A DNA stretch of 64,000 bases, taken from assembly GCF_014648495.1 (NCBI RefSeq), contig NZ_BMRF01000003.1:496001-560000 (forward strand), read 5' to 3'. The stretch comes from Actinomadura cremea (GTDB taxonomy: Bacteria > Actinomycetota > Actinomycetes > Streptosporangiales > Streptosporangiaceae). Positions 19,197-29,062 of the stretch are shown here, piece by piece (position 1 is the stretch's first letter; each line of letters starts with the position of its first letter). The notes below the pieces were generated by a model. The model was not told the DNA's origin and did no database searches. It worked only from the letters and a program-made list of their open reading frames with translations. Both the position numbers and the translations under genes were made by a program.

Positions 19197-19892
19197 TCAG
19201 CGCATCCTGGGCTTGGGGCCCTTGGGCATCTTCGCGCCCTTCGGGATCGGCCCCTTCGGCATCTGCATGTTGCGCGGCAGCGCCTGCAGCCGGTCGTTCA
19301 GCTCCGCGACCTGGCCCTTGGTGAGGTTGCGCGGCAGCTTCATCAGGTGCCGCTGCAGCTTGTCCACCGGGATCTGCCCGTCGTCGTCGCCCACCTGGAC
19401 GTCGTAGATGGGGACCTGCTGGGCCGCGCGCGAGATGCGCTTCTTCTCCGCGCCGAGCAGGTGCCCGACCCGGTTGCGGGGCCCCTCGGAGACCAGCACG
19501 ACCCCGGCCCGCCCGACCGCGCGGTGCACCATGTCGAGGTTGCGGTTGCCGCTGACCGCCTCGGTGACCGTCCAGCCGCCGCGCATGTTCTTCAGGATCG
19601 CGGCGGCCGCGCCCGGCTGCCCGGCGATCACCTTGTACTGGGCGCGCTGCGCCAGCTGGCCGAACACGATCATGCCGACCGCGAAGGCGGCCAGGATGCC
19701 CAGCGGGATGAAGAACCACAGCTGGCCGAAGATCAGCCCGATGACGACGATGACGGCCAGCGTGCCGATCGCCGAGGCGAAGACGATCGGGAGGGCCTTC
19801 TTGTTCGCCTGGTGCAGGACCTGGGCGACCATGCGGATCTGCTTGAGGCGGCCCGGACGCTCCTGGCCTCCGTCTGCGGGCTTTTTCGACAT
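19197..19892 (-). CDS. DUF4191 membrane protein
   Basis: 231 aa actinobacterial membrane protein of unknown function. Two adjacent hydrophobic helices lie at about 37-84 (ALPIVFASAIGTLAVIVVIG and FFIPLGILAAFAVGMIVFG), followed by a soluble domain (GAAAAILKNMRGGWTVTEAV, DMVHRAVGRAGVVLVSEG) and a Met/Pro/Lys-rich tail (MPKGPIPKGAKMPKGPKP). TATCCT lies 7 nt before the ATG, which suggests a leaderless message. It is 64 nt downstream of lipA on the same strand, an association conserved in actinobacteria. Confidence 0.88.
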   Translation of the reverse strand: MSKKPADGGQERPGRLKQIRMVAQVLHQANKKALPIVFASAIGTLAVIVVIGLIFGQLWFFIPLGILAAFAVGMIVFGQLAQRAQYKVIAGQPGAAAAILKNMRGGWTVTEAVSGNRNLDMVHRAVGRAGVVLVSEGPRNRVGHLLGAEKKRISRAAQQVPIYDVQVGDDDGQIPVDKLQRHLMKLPRNLTKGQVAELNDRLQALPRNMQMPKGPIPKGAKMPKGPKPRMR

Positions 19893-19956
19893 GGTTCCAA
19901 GGATAGTCGGGTCGGGGTCGTCACCGGACAGGCGATTCGTCCCCGAACGGTGCGGA

Positions 19957-20886
19957 TCAGGCCCGCCGGGCCTCGACGGCCTGCTTGTAGAGGCGTCCGG
20001 CGCGGTAGCTGGAGCGGACGAGCGGACCGGACATCACGCCCGCGTAGCCGATCTCCCCGGCCTCGTGCGACAGCTCGACGAACTCCTCCGGCTTCACCCA
20101 CCGCTCGACGGGGTGGTGCCGGGGGGACGGGCGCAGGTACTGCGTGATCGTGATCAGTTCGCAACCGGCGTCGTGCAGGTCGCGCAGCGCGGCGGAGATC
20201 TCCTCGCGGGTCTCGCCCATGCCCAGGATCAGGTTCGACTTGGTGACCAGCCCGGCCTCCCGGGCGCGGGTGATCACTTCGAGGGAGCGCTCGTAGCGGA
20301 ACCCCGGACGGATCCGCTTGAAGATCCGCGGGACGGTCTCCACGTTGTGCGCGAGGACCTCCGGACGGGACGAGAACACCTCGGCGAGCTGCTCGGGCAC
20401 CGCGTTGAAGTCGGGGATCAGCAGCTCGACGCCGCAGCCGGGCACGGCCGCGTGGATCCGCCGCACCGTCTCGGCGTACAGCCAGGCGCCGCCGTCCTCC
20501 AGGTCGTCGCGGGCGACCCCGGTGACGGTGGCGTACTTCAGGCCCATCGTCACGACGGACTCGGCGACGCGGCGCGGCTCGTCCCGGTCGTACGCGGCGG
20601 GCTTGCCGGTGTCGATGTTGCAGAAGTCGCAACGCCGGGTGCACTGCTCCCCGCCGATGAGGAACGTCGCCTCACGGTCTTCCCAGCATTCGAAGATGTT
20701 GGGACAGGCCGCCTCCTGGCACACCGTGTGCAGGCCCTCGGACTTCACCAGCCCGATGAGTTCCTTGTACTGCGGGCCCATCTTCAGCCGGGTCTTGATC
20801 CAGTCCGGCTTGCGCTCGATCGGAGTCTGGCTGTTGCGTGCCTCAATGCGCAGGAGCTTGCGCCCCTCAGGTGTCACCGTTGTCAC
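19957..20886 (-). CDS. lipA: Lipoyl synthase
   Basis: Radical-SAM enzyme that inserts two sulfurs into the octanoyl chain of E2 and GcvH proteins. 309 aa. The auxiliary cluster ligands are C56, C61 and C67 ([12 protein letters not shown]) and the radical-SAM CxxxCxxC is C82, C86, C89 (CTRRCDFC). The C-terminal region with VRSSYRAG supplies the final Ser ligand (RSSYRA) typical of LipA. Start GTG 20886 has TAGGCT 6 nt upstream, suggesting leaderless translation. No lipB (octanoyltransferase) is adjacent, unlike in mycobacteria. Confidence 0.97.
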   Translation of the reverse strand: MTTVTPEGRKLLRIEARNSQTPIERKPDWIKTRLKMGPQYKELIGLVKSEGLHTVCQEAACPNIFECWEDREATFLIGGEQCTRRCDFCNIDTGKPAAYDRDEPRRVAESVVTMGLKYATVTGVARDDLEDGGAWLYAETVRRIHAAVPGCGVELLIPDFNAVPEQLAEVFSSRPEVLAHNVETVPRIFKRIRPGFRYERSLEVITRAREAGLVTKSNLILGMGETREEISAALRDLHDAGCELITITQYLRPSPRHHPVERWVKPEEFVELSHEAGEIGYAGVMSGPLVRSSYRAGRLYKQAVEARRA

Positions 20887-21143
20887 CCGTTCAGCCTACG
20901 TCGCGGTTTCCGGTGTCGGCACACGGCACGGGCGCGGCTCGCGGCACGGGCGCGGCGCGGGCGGGGCGCGGCGGCGGGGGCTCGATGCCGTATCGGGGGG
21001 ATCTCGAACGAGTGACGTTACCGGCGGTGTCGGCGCGGATTCGCGTGTTTCGGTCATCTCTTTCCCCGGACGTCTCTAAGGTGGCTCCCTGTCGTCACGA
21101 AGAGTCGTCACGGTCATCGAGCGGTGTGGGCAGGAGGAACGCA

Positions 21144-21650
21144 GTGGGTCTGGCAATGTCGTACCTCAGGGTGCCGCCGGTGCTGGACGGGGAGACGGAC
21201 CCCGGCCGGATCGCCCGTCACGTGTTCGGCGACCGCGAGTGGCGCCGCCGTGCGGCGCCCGCGCCCGTCGACCTCGGCGGTGCCTGGCAGGCGCTGCACT
21301 ACCTGCTGACGGGCGACGCGTGGGACGGCCGCCAGCCCGACGCGGACGTGGTGTGCGGCGGCCGGCTGCTGACCGAGGACGGCGCCGACGAACTCGGCAT
21401 GGACGTCATCTACCTGGCCCCGGACCGCGTCAAGCCCGCCGCCGACCACCTGGCCGCGACGCCGTTCGCCGGCGTCGCCGCCCGGTTCGACCCCGCGGCG
21501 ATGCACGCGGCGGGCGTCCAGGGGGCGGCCGCGCTCGACGCGGGCGCCCTCGACCGGGTGCTCGCGCCCGCCTACGCGGCCCTCACGGGGTTCTTCCGCG
21601 CGGCCGCCGACGAGGGCGAGGCCGTCTACAAGGTGATGGTCGCGTCCTGA
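21144..21650 (+). CDS. DUF1877 (YfbM-like) family protein
   Basis: 168 aa soluble protein of unknown function. Family features are SYLRVPPVLDG at the N-terminus, the GGAWQALHYLLTGDAW helix, and the FFRAAADEGEAVYKVMV end. Start GTG 21144 is chosen because a perfect AGGAGG lies 6 nt upstream. It is divergent from lipA (257-nt gap containing short GC-rich direct repeats but no gene) and nearly abuts the convergent peptidase gene. It occupies the place where lipB lies in mycobacteria. Confidence 0.85.
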   Translation: MGLAMSYLRVPPVLDGETDPGRIARHVFGDREWRRRAAPAPVDLGGAWQALHYLLTGDAWDGRQPDADVVCGGRLLTEDGADELGMDVIYLAPDRVKPAADHLAATPFAGVAARFDPAAMHAAGVQGAAALDAGALDRVLAPAYAALTGFFRAAADEGEAVYKVMVAS

Positions 21651-21657
21651 CGGCGCG

Positions 21658-22395
21658 TCAGAGCGAGGCGAGGAGGCGGGGCTCCAGCCGCGTCTCCTTG
21701 GCGGTGCCGGGCCCGTCCGGCTCCACCCGGTAGGCGCCCGCCTCCTGCCGGAACGAGACGGCCTGGACGAACTCGGTGCCCACGTAGTGCAGGGCGACCG
21801 ACTCGTCCGCCGCGTAGCCGCCGGGCAGGGTGCCCTCGCCCACGAGCTGCTGCAGCAGGGGACGGCGCTGCGGGTCGCTGTCGTAGTGGACGCCGCAGGA
21901 GTACGGGAGCAGCCCGAGGCCGCCGGTCAGCGGGCGCAGCTGCGGGCCGAACGAGTCGGTGTTGCCGCCCACGTGCCAGCAGAGGGCGCCCGCGCTCTGC
22001 CCGGACAGGACGACGCCGGCCTCCCACGCCTCCCGCAGGATCTCGTCGAGGCCGTGCAGCCGCCACAGGGCGAGGAGGTTGGCGACGCTGCCGCCGGACA
22101 CGTACACGAGGTCCTGGGTGAGCAGGTGCGCCCGCATGTCGGCCACGTTCGGCATCGGGAACAGCGCCAGGTGGCTGACCTCGGCGTCCAGTGCGGCGAA
22201 CGCCGCGTAGAAACGGGAGACGTACTCGGCGCCGTCGCCGAGGGCGGTGGCGAGGAAGCAGACGCGGGGACGGTCCTGCCCGGTGAGGTCGGCGGCGTAG
22301 CGCAGCAGCGGGCTCGGGGCGAGCCCCTCGCGCCCGTCCGGGACGAACGACCCGCCGCCGATCGCGAGAATGTGCGGCTGTCCGTCGGTGCTCAT
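21658..22395 (-). CDS. Peptidase S51 / dipeptidase E-like protein
   Basis: 245 aa with the class I glutamine-amidotransferase-like fold. The nucleophile elbow is GQSAGALCWH with Ser in place of Cys, as in peptidase E (S51), preceded by VYVSGGSVANLL. It probably hydrolyses small peptides in the cytosol; specificity for N-terminal Asp cannot be confirmed here. Start ATG 22395. The gene converges on the DUF1877 gene with a 7-nt gap. It is downstream of sucB on the same strand but separated from it by a strong terminator. Confidence 0.85.
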   Translation of the reverse strand: MSTDGQPHILAIGGGSFVPDGREGLAPSPLLRYAADLTGQDRPRVCFLATALGDGAEYVSRFYAAFAALDAEVSHLALFPMPNVADMRAHLLTQDLVYVSGGSVANLLALWRLHGLDEILREAWEAGVVLSGQSAGALCWHVGGNTDSFGPQLRPLTGGLGLLPYSCGVHYDSDPQRRPLLQQLVGEGTLPGGYAADESVALHYVGTEFVQAVSFRQEAGAYRVEPDGPGTAKETRLEPRLLASL

Positions 22396-22500
22396 GCGCC
22401 CTCCTCAAGGCCCGGACTCCCGGGCCGGTCGGTCTCGCTGTCACGGTACGGCCACCGGGGGGCGCGGGCCGCGACTTTGACGAATCTTGGGCGGAACGCG

Positions 22501-22539
22501 CGGAACCCCCGCCGTCCGGCCTGGACGGCGGGGGTTCCG
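22501..22539 (-). terminator. Hairpin terminator downstream of sucB
   Basis: A perfect 17-bp stem (22501-22517 with 22523-22539) and a 5-nt loop start 18 nt after the sucB stop. It ends the lpd-sucB unit. Confidence 0.82.
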
Positions 22540-22556
22540 GTGACCGGGGCGAGCGG

Positions 22557-24059
22557 TCAGAGGCCGAGTTCGGCCTCGAAGTTGCCCTCCTCGAGACGGT
22601 GCTTGACCGTGCCGAGGAAGCGGGCGGCGTCGGCGCCGTCGATGAGCCGGTGGTCGTAGGTCAGGGCCAGGTAGACCATGGACCGGACGGCGATGACCTC
22701 GCCGAGGTCCGGGTCGTCGATGACGGCCGGGCGCTTCACGACCGCGCCGGTGCCGAGCATCCCGACCTGCGGCTGGTTGAGGATCGGGGTGTCGAACAGG
22801 GCGCCGCGGCTGCCGGTGTTGGTCAGCGTGAACGTGCCGCCGGACAGCTCGTCCGGGCTGACGTTGCCGGTGCGGGTCCGCTCGGCGAGGTCGGCGATGC
22901 GCTGCGCGAGCCCGCCCAGGTTGAGCTGGCCGGCGTTGTCGATCACCGGGACCATCAGGCCGCGCTCCTGGACGTCCACCGCGATGCCGAGGTTCTCGAC
23001 GTCGTGGTAGGTGACCTCGTTGGTCTCGCTGTTGATGACGGCGTTGACCTTCGGGTGCGCCTTGAGCGCCTCGAGGGTCGCCATCGCGAAGAACGGCAGG
23101 AACGACAGCTTGACGCCCTCGCGCGCCTGGAAGTCGGCCTTGGCCTGCTCCCGCAGCCGCGCGATCTTGGTGATGTCGACCTCGACGACGGTGGTGAGCT
23201 GCGCGGACACCTGCAGCGACTCCACCATGCGGCGCGCGATCGTCTGCCGGATCCGCGACATCGGCTCGGTCTTGCCGCGCAGCGCGAGCTGCTCGGCCGG
23301 GGCGGCGGCGGGCGCCGGGGCGGCGGCCCGGCCGGACGGCCGCGCGGCCGGGGCGGACGGCGCCGCCGCGGGGGCGGCCGGGGCGGCGGCCTGCTGCGCC
23401 TGCCGCTCCTTGGCGGCGCGGGCCGCCTCCAGGACGTCCTGCTTGCGGATGCGGCCGCCGACGCCGGTGCCGTTGATCGAGGCCAGGTCGACGCCGTGCT
23501 CGGTCGCCAGCTTGCGGACGAGCGGGGTCACGTACGGGCCGTCGGACGACGCCTCGGCGGCCGGGGCGGACGGCGCGGACGGCTGCTCGGGCACCTGCGG
23601 CGCGGGCTGCCGCGGGGCCTGCTGCTGGGCCTGCGGGGCGGGCTCCGGCGGCGCGGCCGGCTGCTGCTGCGCGGGCGGCGGCCACGCGGCGGGCGGCGGG
23701 GCCTGCTCCGCCTGCGGCTGCGGGGCGGGGGCCTGCTCCTGGGCCGGGGCGGGCGCCTCCTGCGGCGCCTCCTGCGGCTTCTCCTCGGCGGCCGGGGCGG
23801 AACCGCCGGACGGCGCGTCCCCCTCGTCGCCGATGATGGCCAGTTCCGCGCCGACCTCGACGGTCTCGTCCTCGGCGACGGTGATGCTGGTCAGGATGCC
23901 CGAGGCGGGCGAAGGGATCTCGGTGTCGACCTTGTCGGTCGACACTTCGAGAAGCGGCTCGTCGGTCTCGACGCGCTCACCCTCCTTCTTCAGCCAGCGG
24001 GTGACGGTGCCCTCGGTGACGCTCTCGCCGAGCTGGGGCATGGTGACGGAGACCGGCAT
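22557..24059 (-). CDS. sucB: Dihydrolipoamide acyltransferase (2-oxo acid dehydrogenase E2)
   Basis: E2 core of a 2-oxo acid dehydrogenase complex, 500 aa. Order: one lipoyl domain with the lipoylated K43 in [14 protein letters not shown]; a Pro/Gln/Ala linker of about 90 residues; an E3-binding domain ([16 protein letters not shown]); a second Ala/Pro linker; and a catalytic domain ending in [16 protein letters not shown] (H470, D474). Annotated as succinyltransferase from actinobacterial synteny; the same protein serves pyruvate dehydrogenase in mycobacteria. Only one lipoyl domain is present, whereas many actinobacterial relatives have two or three. It lies 41 nt downstream of lpd, with lipA nearby to lipoylate it. 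Confidence 0.93.
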   Translation of the reverse strand: MPVSVTMPQLGESVTEGTVTRWLKKEGERVETDEPLLEVSTDKVDTEIPSPASGILTSITVAEDETVEVGAELAIIGDEGDAPSGGSAPAAEEKPQEAPQEAPAPAQEQAPAPQPQAEQAPPPAAWPPPAQQQPAAPPEPAPQAQQQAPRQPAPQVPEQPSAPSAPAAEASSDGPYVTPLVRKLATEHGVDLASINGTGVGGRIRKQDVLEAARAAKERQAQQAAAPAAPAAAPSAPAARPSGRAAAPAPAAAPAEQLALRGKTEPMSRIRQTIARRMVESLQVSAQLTTVVEVDITKIARLREQAKADFQAREGVKLSFLPFFAMATLEALKAHPKVNAVINSETNEVTYHDVENLGIAVDVQERGLMVPVIDNAGQLNLGGLAQRIADLAERTRTGNVSPDELSGGTFTLTNTGSRGALFDTPILNQPQVGMLGTGAVVKRPAVIDDPDLGEVIAVRSMVYLALTYDHRLIDGADAARFLGTVKHRLEEGNFEAELGL

Positions 24060-24100
24060 GGCTCTCAGCGACTCCTTCGAAGAAATGAACCGTGCGGCGT

Positions 24101-25495
24101 TCAGCCGTGCACGTGCAATGGCTTGCCGGCGAGGGCGAGATGGGCCTCACCGACGGCCTCGGATTGTGTCGGATGGGGGTGGATCAGCTGCGCGACCTCG
24201 TCGGGGAGGGCCTCCCAGTTGTAGATGAGCTGCCCCTCCGCGATGAGCTCGCCGACGCGCGCGCCGACCATGTGCAGGCCGAGGACGGGACCGTCCACGG
24301 CCGCGATCACCTTGACCTCGCCCTGCGTCCCCAGGATCTTGCTCTTGGGGTTGCCGGCCAGGTCGTAGGTGACCTCCTTGATCTCGTGCCCGCGCTCCCG
24401 CGCCGTCGCCGAGGTGATGCCGACGGAGGCGACCTCGGGGTCGGAGTAGGTGATGCGCGGGACGCCGTCGTAGTCGATCGGGGGCGGGGTGAGCCCGCCC
24501 AGCCGCTCCGCGACGAGGATCCCCTCGGCGAAGCCGACGTGGGCCAGCTGCGGCGTCTCGATCAGATCGCCGACCGCCGAGATCGTGGGGACGCTGGTGC
24601 GGCAGAACTCGTCGACCTTGACGAAGCCGCGCTCGGTCTCGACGCCGGCCTCGGCGAGCCCGATGCCGTCGGAGACGGGGCCGCGGCCGACCGCGACGAG
24701 CAGCAGCTCCGCGTCGATCGTCTTGCCGTCCTCCAGCGTGACGGCGATCCCGCCCTGCGTCGTCTTGGCGCTCTGGAACCGGGTGCCGAGCTCGAACTTG
24801 ATGCCGCGCTTGCGGAACGCCCGCTCCAGCCGCTTGGAGCTGGACTCCTCCTCCAGCGGCAGCAGGTGGGGGAGGGCCTCGACGATCGTGACGTCGGCGC
24901 CGAACGAGCGCCACACGCTCGCGAACTCGACGCCGATGACGCCGCCGCCGAGGACGACGACGGAGCCGGGGACGTGCTCGAGCCGCAGCGCGTGGTCGCT
25001 GGAGATGACGCGCTCGCCGTCGATCTCCAGGCCCGGCAGCGACCGCGGCGCCGACCCGGTGCCGAGGACGACGTGCGCGCCCTCGAGCTCGCGGACCGTC
25101 CCGTCCTGCGAGGTGACCTCGACGGTCGTCGGGCCGGTCAGCCGCCCGGTGCCGTGCACGACCTCGATGCCCTTGGACTTGATCAGGCCGGTGAGGCCCT
25201 TGACGGTCGTCGTGACGACCTTGTCCTTGTAGGCGTTCACGCCGGCGACGTCGATGCCCTCGTACGTCGCCCGGACGCCGAATCTGGCGGCCTCGCGGGT
25301 CTGGTCCGCCACCTCCGCCGCGTGCAGCAGCGCCTTGGTGGGGATGCAGCCCCGGTTGAGGCACGTCCCGCCGAGGGACTCGTCCCGCTCGATGAGCGCG
25401 ACGGACTTGCCGAGCTCGGCGGCGCGCAGGGCGCACGCGTATCCGCCGCTGCCGGCACCCAGGACCACGATGTCGAAGGGGCCGCTGTTGGCCAC
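24101..25495 (-). CDS. lpdA: Dihydrolipoyl dehydrogenase (E3)
   Basis: FAD-dependent disulfide oxidoreductase that reoxidises dihydrolipoamide on E2. 464 aa from GTG 25495, giving the family N-terminus [26 protein letters not shown] lies upstream. The redox cysteines are C45 and C50 in [20 protein letters not shown]. The NAD-binding motif is [15 protein letters not shown] and the C-terminal base lies in [13 protein letters not shown]. An in-frame upstream ATG at 25567 would add 24 unconserved residues. First gene of the lpd-sucB pair, downstream of pepA. Confidence 0.96.
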   Translation of the reverse strand: MANSGPFDIVVLGAGSGGYACALRAAELGKSVALIERDESLGGTCLNRGCIPTKALLHAAEVADQTREAARFGVRATYEGIDVAGVNAYKDKVVTTTVKGLTGLIKSKGIEVVHGTGRLTGPTTVEVTSQDGTVRELEGAHVVLGTGSAPRSLPGLEIDGERVISSDHALRLEHVPGSVVVLGGGVIGVEFASVWRSFGADVTIVEALPHLLPLEEESSSKRLERAFRKRGIKFELGTRFQSAKTTQGGIAVTLEDGKTIDAELLLVAVGRGPVSDGIGLAEAGVETERGFVKVDEFCRTSVPTISAVGDLIETPQLAHVGFAEGILVAERLGGLTPPPIDYDGVPRITYSDPEVASVGITSATARERGHEIKEVTYDLAGNPKSKILGTQGEVKVIAAVDGPVLGLHMVGARVGELIAEGQLIYNWEALPDEVAQLIHPHPTQSEAVGEAHLALAGKPLHVHG

Positions 25496-25629
25496 TGAAC
25501 GCTCCCTTTCCCGGTTCTGGCGCCGCGTGGGTCGCGACGCCGGGGCGGGGGTGGGGCGCTCCGGCAACGGGCCCCCACCGCCACGAGAAACCTATTCGCT
25601 TGTCATCCCCGGCCGCACCGGTGAGGCCC

Positions 25630-27108
25630 CTAGAGGGTCCCCGCGGCGAGGTCCTCGGCGATCTGGACGAGTGCGCGGGTCGCGGCGCCGGTGCCGCCCT
25701 TCGGGGTGTAGCCGTACGGCTCGCCCTTGTGGAACGACGGGCCCGCGATGTCCAGGTGCGCCCACTTGACGCCGTCCCGGACGAACTCCTGGAGGAACAC
25801 GCCCGCGACGAGCATGCCGCCCCAGCGGTCGCCGCTGATGTTGGCGAGGTCGGCGACCGCGGAGTCCAGGCCCTTGCGCAGCTCGGCCGGCAGCGGCATG
25901 CCCCAGGAGGGCTCGCCGGCGCGCCCGGCCGCGTCCACCACCTTCTCACGAACGGCGTCGTCGTTGGCCATGACCCCGGTGGTCCGGGTGCCGAGCGCGA
26001 CGAGCTGCGCGCCGGTGAGGGTGGCGACGTCCACGATCAGGTCGGGGTCGTCCTCGGCCGCCCGCACCAGGGCGTCGGCGAGCACGAGGCGTCCCTCGGC
26101 GTCGGTGTTGAGGACCTCGACGGTCGTGCCGCCGTAGATGCGGATGACGTCGGACGGGCGCTGCGCGGTGCCGCTCGGCATGTTCTCGGCGGCGGCGAGG
26201 TACCCGACGACGTTGACCTTCGGGCGGAGCCGGCCGATGGCGGCGAGCGCGCCGAGCACGGCGCCGGCGCCGCCCATGTCGGACTTCATCCAGTCCATGG
26301 CCTCGGCGGGCTTGAGGGACAGGCCGCCGGAGTCGAACGTGATGCCCTTGCCGACCAGCGCGAGCGTCTTGGCGGCCTCGGGGTGGGTGTAGGAGAGCCG
26401 GATCAGCCGGGGCGGGTTGACCGAGCCCTGCCCGACGCCCACGAGGCCGCCGTAGCCGCCGTCCACCAGGGCCTTCTCGTCGAGCACCTCGATGGACAGG
26501 CCCGTCTCCCGGGCGACCCGCTCGGCCTCGCCCGCGAGGTCCTCGGGGGCGAGGTGGGACGGCGGGGTGTTCACCAGGTCGCGGACGAGGTTCACCGACG
26601 CGGCCAGCACCCGGGCGCGCTCGACGGCCGCCTCGGCGCCGTCGCCGCCCGCGACGAGCGTGATCTCCTCGACCGGGCTCTTGTGCTCGCCGGTGCGGAA
26701 GGAGTCGAAGGAGTAGGCGCCGAGGAGCGCTCCGAGGGCGGCCGCCTCGATCTGCTCGGCGTCCGCGACGGGGAACGCGACGGCGGCGCGGGCCGACCCG
26801 GCGAGGGAGCGCAGGGCGGCGCCGGCGGCGCGGCGCAGGTCCTCGGCGGTGGGGTCCTCGCCGAGCCCGGCGGCGACGATCACGGGGGCGGGCACGGCGC
26901 CCAGCGTGGGCACGCGGGTGATCTCGCCGGGCTTGCCGGTCGCGCCCAGGGCGCCCAGCGCGGCGGCGAGCCGCCCGTCCAGGGCCCGGTCCAGCGCCTC
27001 GGCGCCGGCGGCCGGGGCGGCTCCGTCCCCGCCGGGGGAGACGCCGATCACGATCGCGTCGACGTCGAGGCTGTCCGGGGCTGCGCTGTCAAGGCTGATG
27101 GTCGTCAC
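25630..27108 (-). CDS. pepA: Leucyl aminopeptidase (M17)
   Basis: Cytosolic dinuclear-metal aminopeptidase, 492 aa. The M17 signature NTDAEGRL is present in VEVLNTDAEGRLVLADAL, with GKGITFDSGGLSLKP (metal-binding Lys and Asp) and MKSDMGGAGAVLGA upstream of it. The N-terminal regulatory domain is Ala-rich and poorly conserved, as usual. Start GTG 27108. It precedes lpd on the same strand with a 134-nt gap, so it may or may not be co-transcribed. The order pepA then E2 genes is kept in mycobacteria. Confidence 0.95.
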   Translation of the reverse strand: MTTISLDSAAPDSLDVDAIVIGVSPGGDGAAPAAGAEALDRALDGRLAAALGALGATGKPGEITRVPTLGAVPAPVIVAAGLGEDPTAEDLRRAAGAALRSLAGSARAAVAFPVADAEQIEAAALGALLGAYSFDSFRTGEHKSPVEEITLVAGGDGAEAAVERARVLAASVNLVRDLVNTPPSHLAPEDLAGEAERVARETGLSIEVLDEKALVDGGYGGLVGVGQGSVNPPRLIRLSYTHPEAAKTLALVGKGITFDSGGLSLKPAEAMDWMKSDMGGAGAVLGALAAIGRLRPKVNVVGYLAAAENMPSGTAQRPSDVIRIYGGTTVEVLNTDAEGRLVLADALVRAAEDDPDLIVDVATLTGAQLVALGTRTTGVMANDDAVREKVVDAAGRAGEPSWGMPLPAELRKGLDSAVADLANISGDRWGGMLVAGVFLQEFVRDGVKWAHLDIAGPSFHKGEPYGYTPKGGTGAATRALVQIAEDLAAGTL

Positions 27109-27172
27109 GTAGCCCGATGTTAGTCCTCTTGGTGAGCGGGTTCGTCCCCTGGGATCAAAGGTTCGTACCGGT

Positions 27173-27931
27173 TCATCCCGCGGCGAGGACGATCATCGCG
27201 CCCGTCCCCGCGATCTCCACGAGCGCACCGAGAACGTCGCCGGTGACGCCGCCCAGCCGCCGGACCGCGTGCCGCAGGGTCGCCAGCGCGGCGGCGAGGC
27301 CGGCCAGGGCGGCGGCGACGGCGAGCAGGGCGCCGGCCGGCCCGCCGGACGCGGCCCCGGCCCCGGCGACGGCCGCGAGGACCGCGGCGGTGACCGGCAG
27401 GGCCGCGCGTCCGGGCACGGTGCCCGCGACGAGCGCGCCCAGCCCGCCCGGACGGGCCGGGGGGACGGCCGCGCGGCAGGCCCACGGCAGCGCGAGCCGC
27501 CCGGCGACCCCGGCGACGAGCGCCGCGACCGCCGGATGCGGTGCCGACGCCAGCGCCGCGACCTGGATCAGCAGGGTGAGCAGCAGAGTGACGACGCCGA
27601 ACGGGCCGATGTCGGACCGCTTCATGATCTCGAGCGCGGCCGCGGCGGGCTTCCGGCTGCCGAGCCCGTCGGCGAGGTCGGCGAGGCCGTCCAGGTGCAG
27701 CGCCCGGGTGACCGCCGCCGTCGCCGCGACCGCGAGCGCCGCGCACAGCGTCGCCGACAGGCCGAGCGCGCCGGCCGCCAGCAGGACGAGCGCCGCCGCG
27801 CCGCCGGTGACCAGCCCGACGCTCGGGGCGAGGAGCATCGCGATGCGGGCGGTCCCGCGGTCGAACCGGCCCTCGCCGGGGAAGGGCACGACGGTGAGCA
27901 GGGTGACCGCGAGCCGGAGTCCGGCGATCAC
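27173..27931 (-). CDS. cobS: Adenosylcobinamide-GDP ribazoletransferase
   Basis: Integral membrane enzyme that joins alpha-ribazole to adenosylcobinamide-GDP at the end of cobalamin synthesis. 252 aa with about six helices. The family motif HLDGLADLADGLGSRK and the RSDIGPFGVV segment are clear. The GTG start at 27931 overlaps the cobU stop (GTGA), so the two are translationally coupled. The C-terminus is Ala/Gly-rich. cobT, often beside cobS, is not here. Confidence 0.93.
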   Translation of the reverse strand: MIAGLRLAVTLLTVVPFPGEGRFDRGTARIAMLLAPSVGLVTGGAAALVLLAAGALGLSATLCAALAVAATAAVTRALHLDGLADLADGLGSRKPAAAALEIMKRSDIGPFGVVTLLLTLLIQVAALASAPHPAVAALVAGVAGRLALPWACRAAVPPARPGGLGALVAGTVPGRAALPVTAAVLAAVAGAGAASGGPAGALLAVAAALAGLAAALATLRHAVRRLGGVTGDVLGALVEIAGTGAMIVLAAG

Positions 27932-28935
27932 CGGAGCCCCGGGCCCGCGAGTTCGGTCACGCGTCCGGCGACGACCAGCGCGGTCTCCTCGGACTCGGCG
28001 GCGAGCCGCTGGTTGAGCAGCCCGAGCGCGTCCCGGAACGCCCGTCCGGACGCCGTGGCCGGCACCACCGACAGCCCGACCTCGTCGCTCACCGCGACCA
28101 CGCGCGCCGCCGTGCCGCGCCACGCCGCCACCAGGGCGTCCAGGCGGGGGAGGGCCCGGGGGACGGCCGCCGCGGGGTCGTCCCACGCGCCGGTCTCGTC
28201 CATCGCCGCCGCGAGCCAGGTGCCGATGCCGTCCACGAGCACCGCGCCGTCCGCCGTCTCCAGCGCGCCCGCGACGTCGGTGGTCTCCACGGTCCGCCAC
28301 CGGGCGGGACGCCGCCGCCGGTGCGCCTCCACGCGCGCCGCCCACTCGGGGTCGCCGTCGCGCGCGCCGCCCGTGGCGACGTACGTCACGTCCGCGCAGG
28401 CGGCCAGCCGCAGTTCCGCCTCCGCCGACTTGCCCGACCGGGACCCGCCGAGCAGCAGCGTGCGCCACGGCCCGGCGTCGGGGCGGAGCCAGCAGGCCAG
28501 GCGGCGCTCCAGCTCGGCCGGGGACGGGACGCGGTGATCGACGTGGACGGCCGCGACGTGCGTCTGCGCCGTCACGGCCCCGAGACCGCGCAGCCGTCCG
28601 AGATGCTCGGGCGCCCCGACCAGATCGAGGAGGGCGGCGTCGTAGCGGACGCCCGGGGCGGGCTCGGGGCACGAGCCCGGCCCGGCCGCCACGAGCACCC
28701 GTTCACCGGACGGTCCGCGCACGTCATGGCCGCCGGGCACGTCCGTCCGGTCGCACTCCGCCCAGGGCACGCCGCCGATCAGCGCGCCGAACGGTTCGCG
28801 CCGGGCCCCGGCCGCGCGCAGCCGGTTGCAGGACGCGCAGGGGCAGCCGTCCGCGGGCCACCCGCCCGCCGCGGCCGTCCCGAGGATCTCGACGCCGCCG
28901 GGGGAGGGCGCGGGGGCGTTGACTTCGGTGTTCAT
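27928..28935 (-). CDS. cobU: Bifunctional adenosylcobinamide kinase/guanylyltransferase with N-terminal MBL-like extension
   Basis: Phosphorylates adenosylcobinamide and transfers GMP to it. 335 aa. The C-terminal 175 residues are CobU: P-loop GGSRSGKS (163-170), VTYVATGGARD, and the likely GMP-accepting His205 in VEAHRRRRP. The first 150 residues look like a decayed metallo-beta-lactamase-type domain: VEILGTAAAGGWPADGCPCASC is recognisable, but no HxHxDH metal motif follows. Such fusions occur in actinobacterial CobU proteins. Coupled to cobS by a 4-nt overlap. No cobalamin riboswitch is seen upstream. Confidence 0.9.
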   Translation of the reverse strand: MNTEVNAPAPSPGGVEILGTAAAGGWPADGCPCASCNRLRAAGARREPFGALIGGVPWAECDRTDVPGGHDVRGPSGERVLVAAGPGSCPEPAPGVRYDAALLDLVGAPEHLGRLRGLGAVTAQTHVAAVHVDHRVPSPAELERRLACWLRPDAGPWRTLLLGGSRSGKSAEAELRLAACADVTYVATGGARDGDPEWAARVEAHRRRRPARWRTVETTDVAGALETADGAVLVDGIGTWLAAAMDETGAWDDPAAAVPRALPRLDALVAAWRGTAARVVAVSDEVGLSVVPATASGRAFRDALGLLNQRLAAESEETALVVAGRVTELAGPGLR

Positions 28936-29062
28936 GTCGGTGGACGACTCTACGGCGGGCCGTGCGCCGTTACCCTCACGGGAGGGAGCTCGCCATTACG
29001 GCGAAGCTCGCGAATCACCGAAATACGCTACAAAGCAGACAATTCAACCGAAGGAGTCGCGG

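Noticed and set aside
20887-21143. A small gene or repeat element in the lipA/DUF1877 divergent region
   Set aside because: Only short GC-rich direct repeats (CGGCACGGGCGCGG twice, GTCGTCAC twice) are present; no start with a ribosome site and no conserved frame.
28936-29062. Cobalamin riboswitch upstream of cobU
   Set aside because: The 127-nt gap is too short for a full aptamer and lacks the conserved B12-box sequence.
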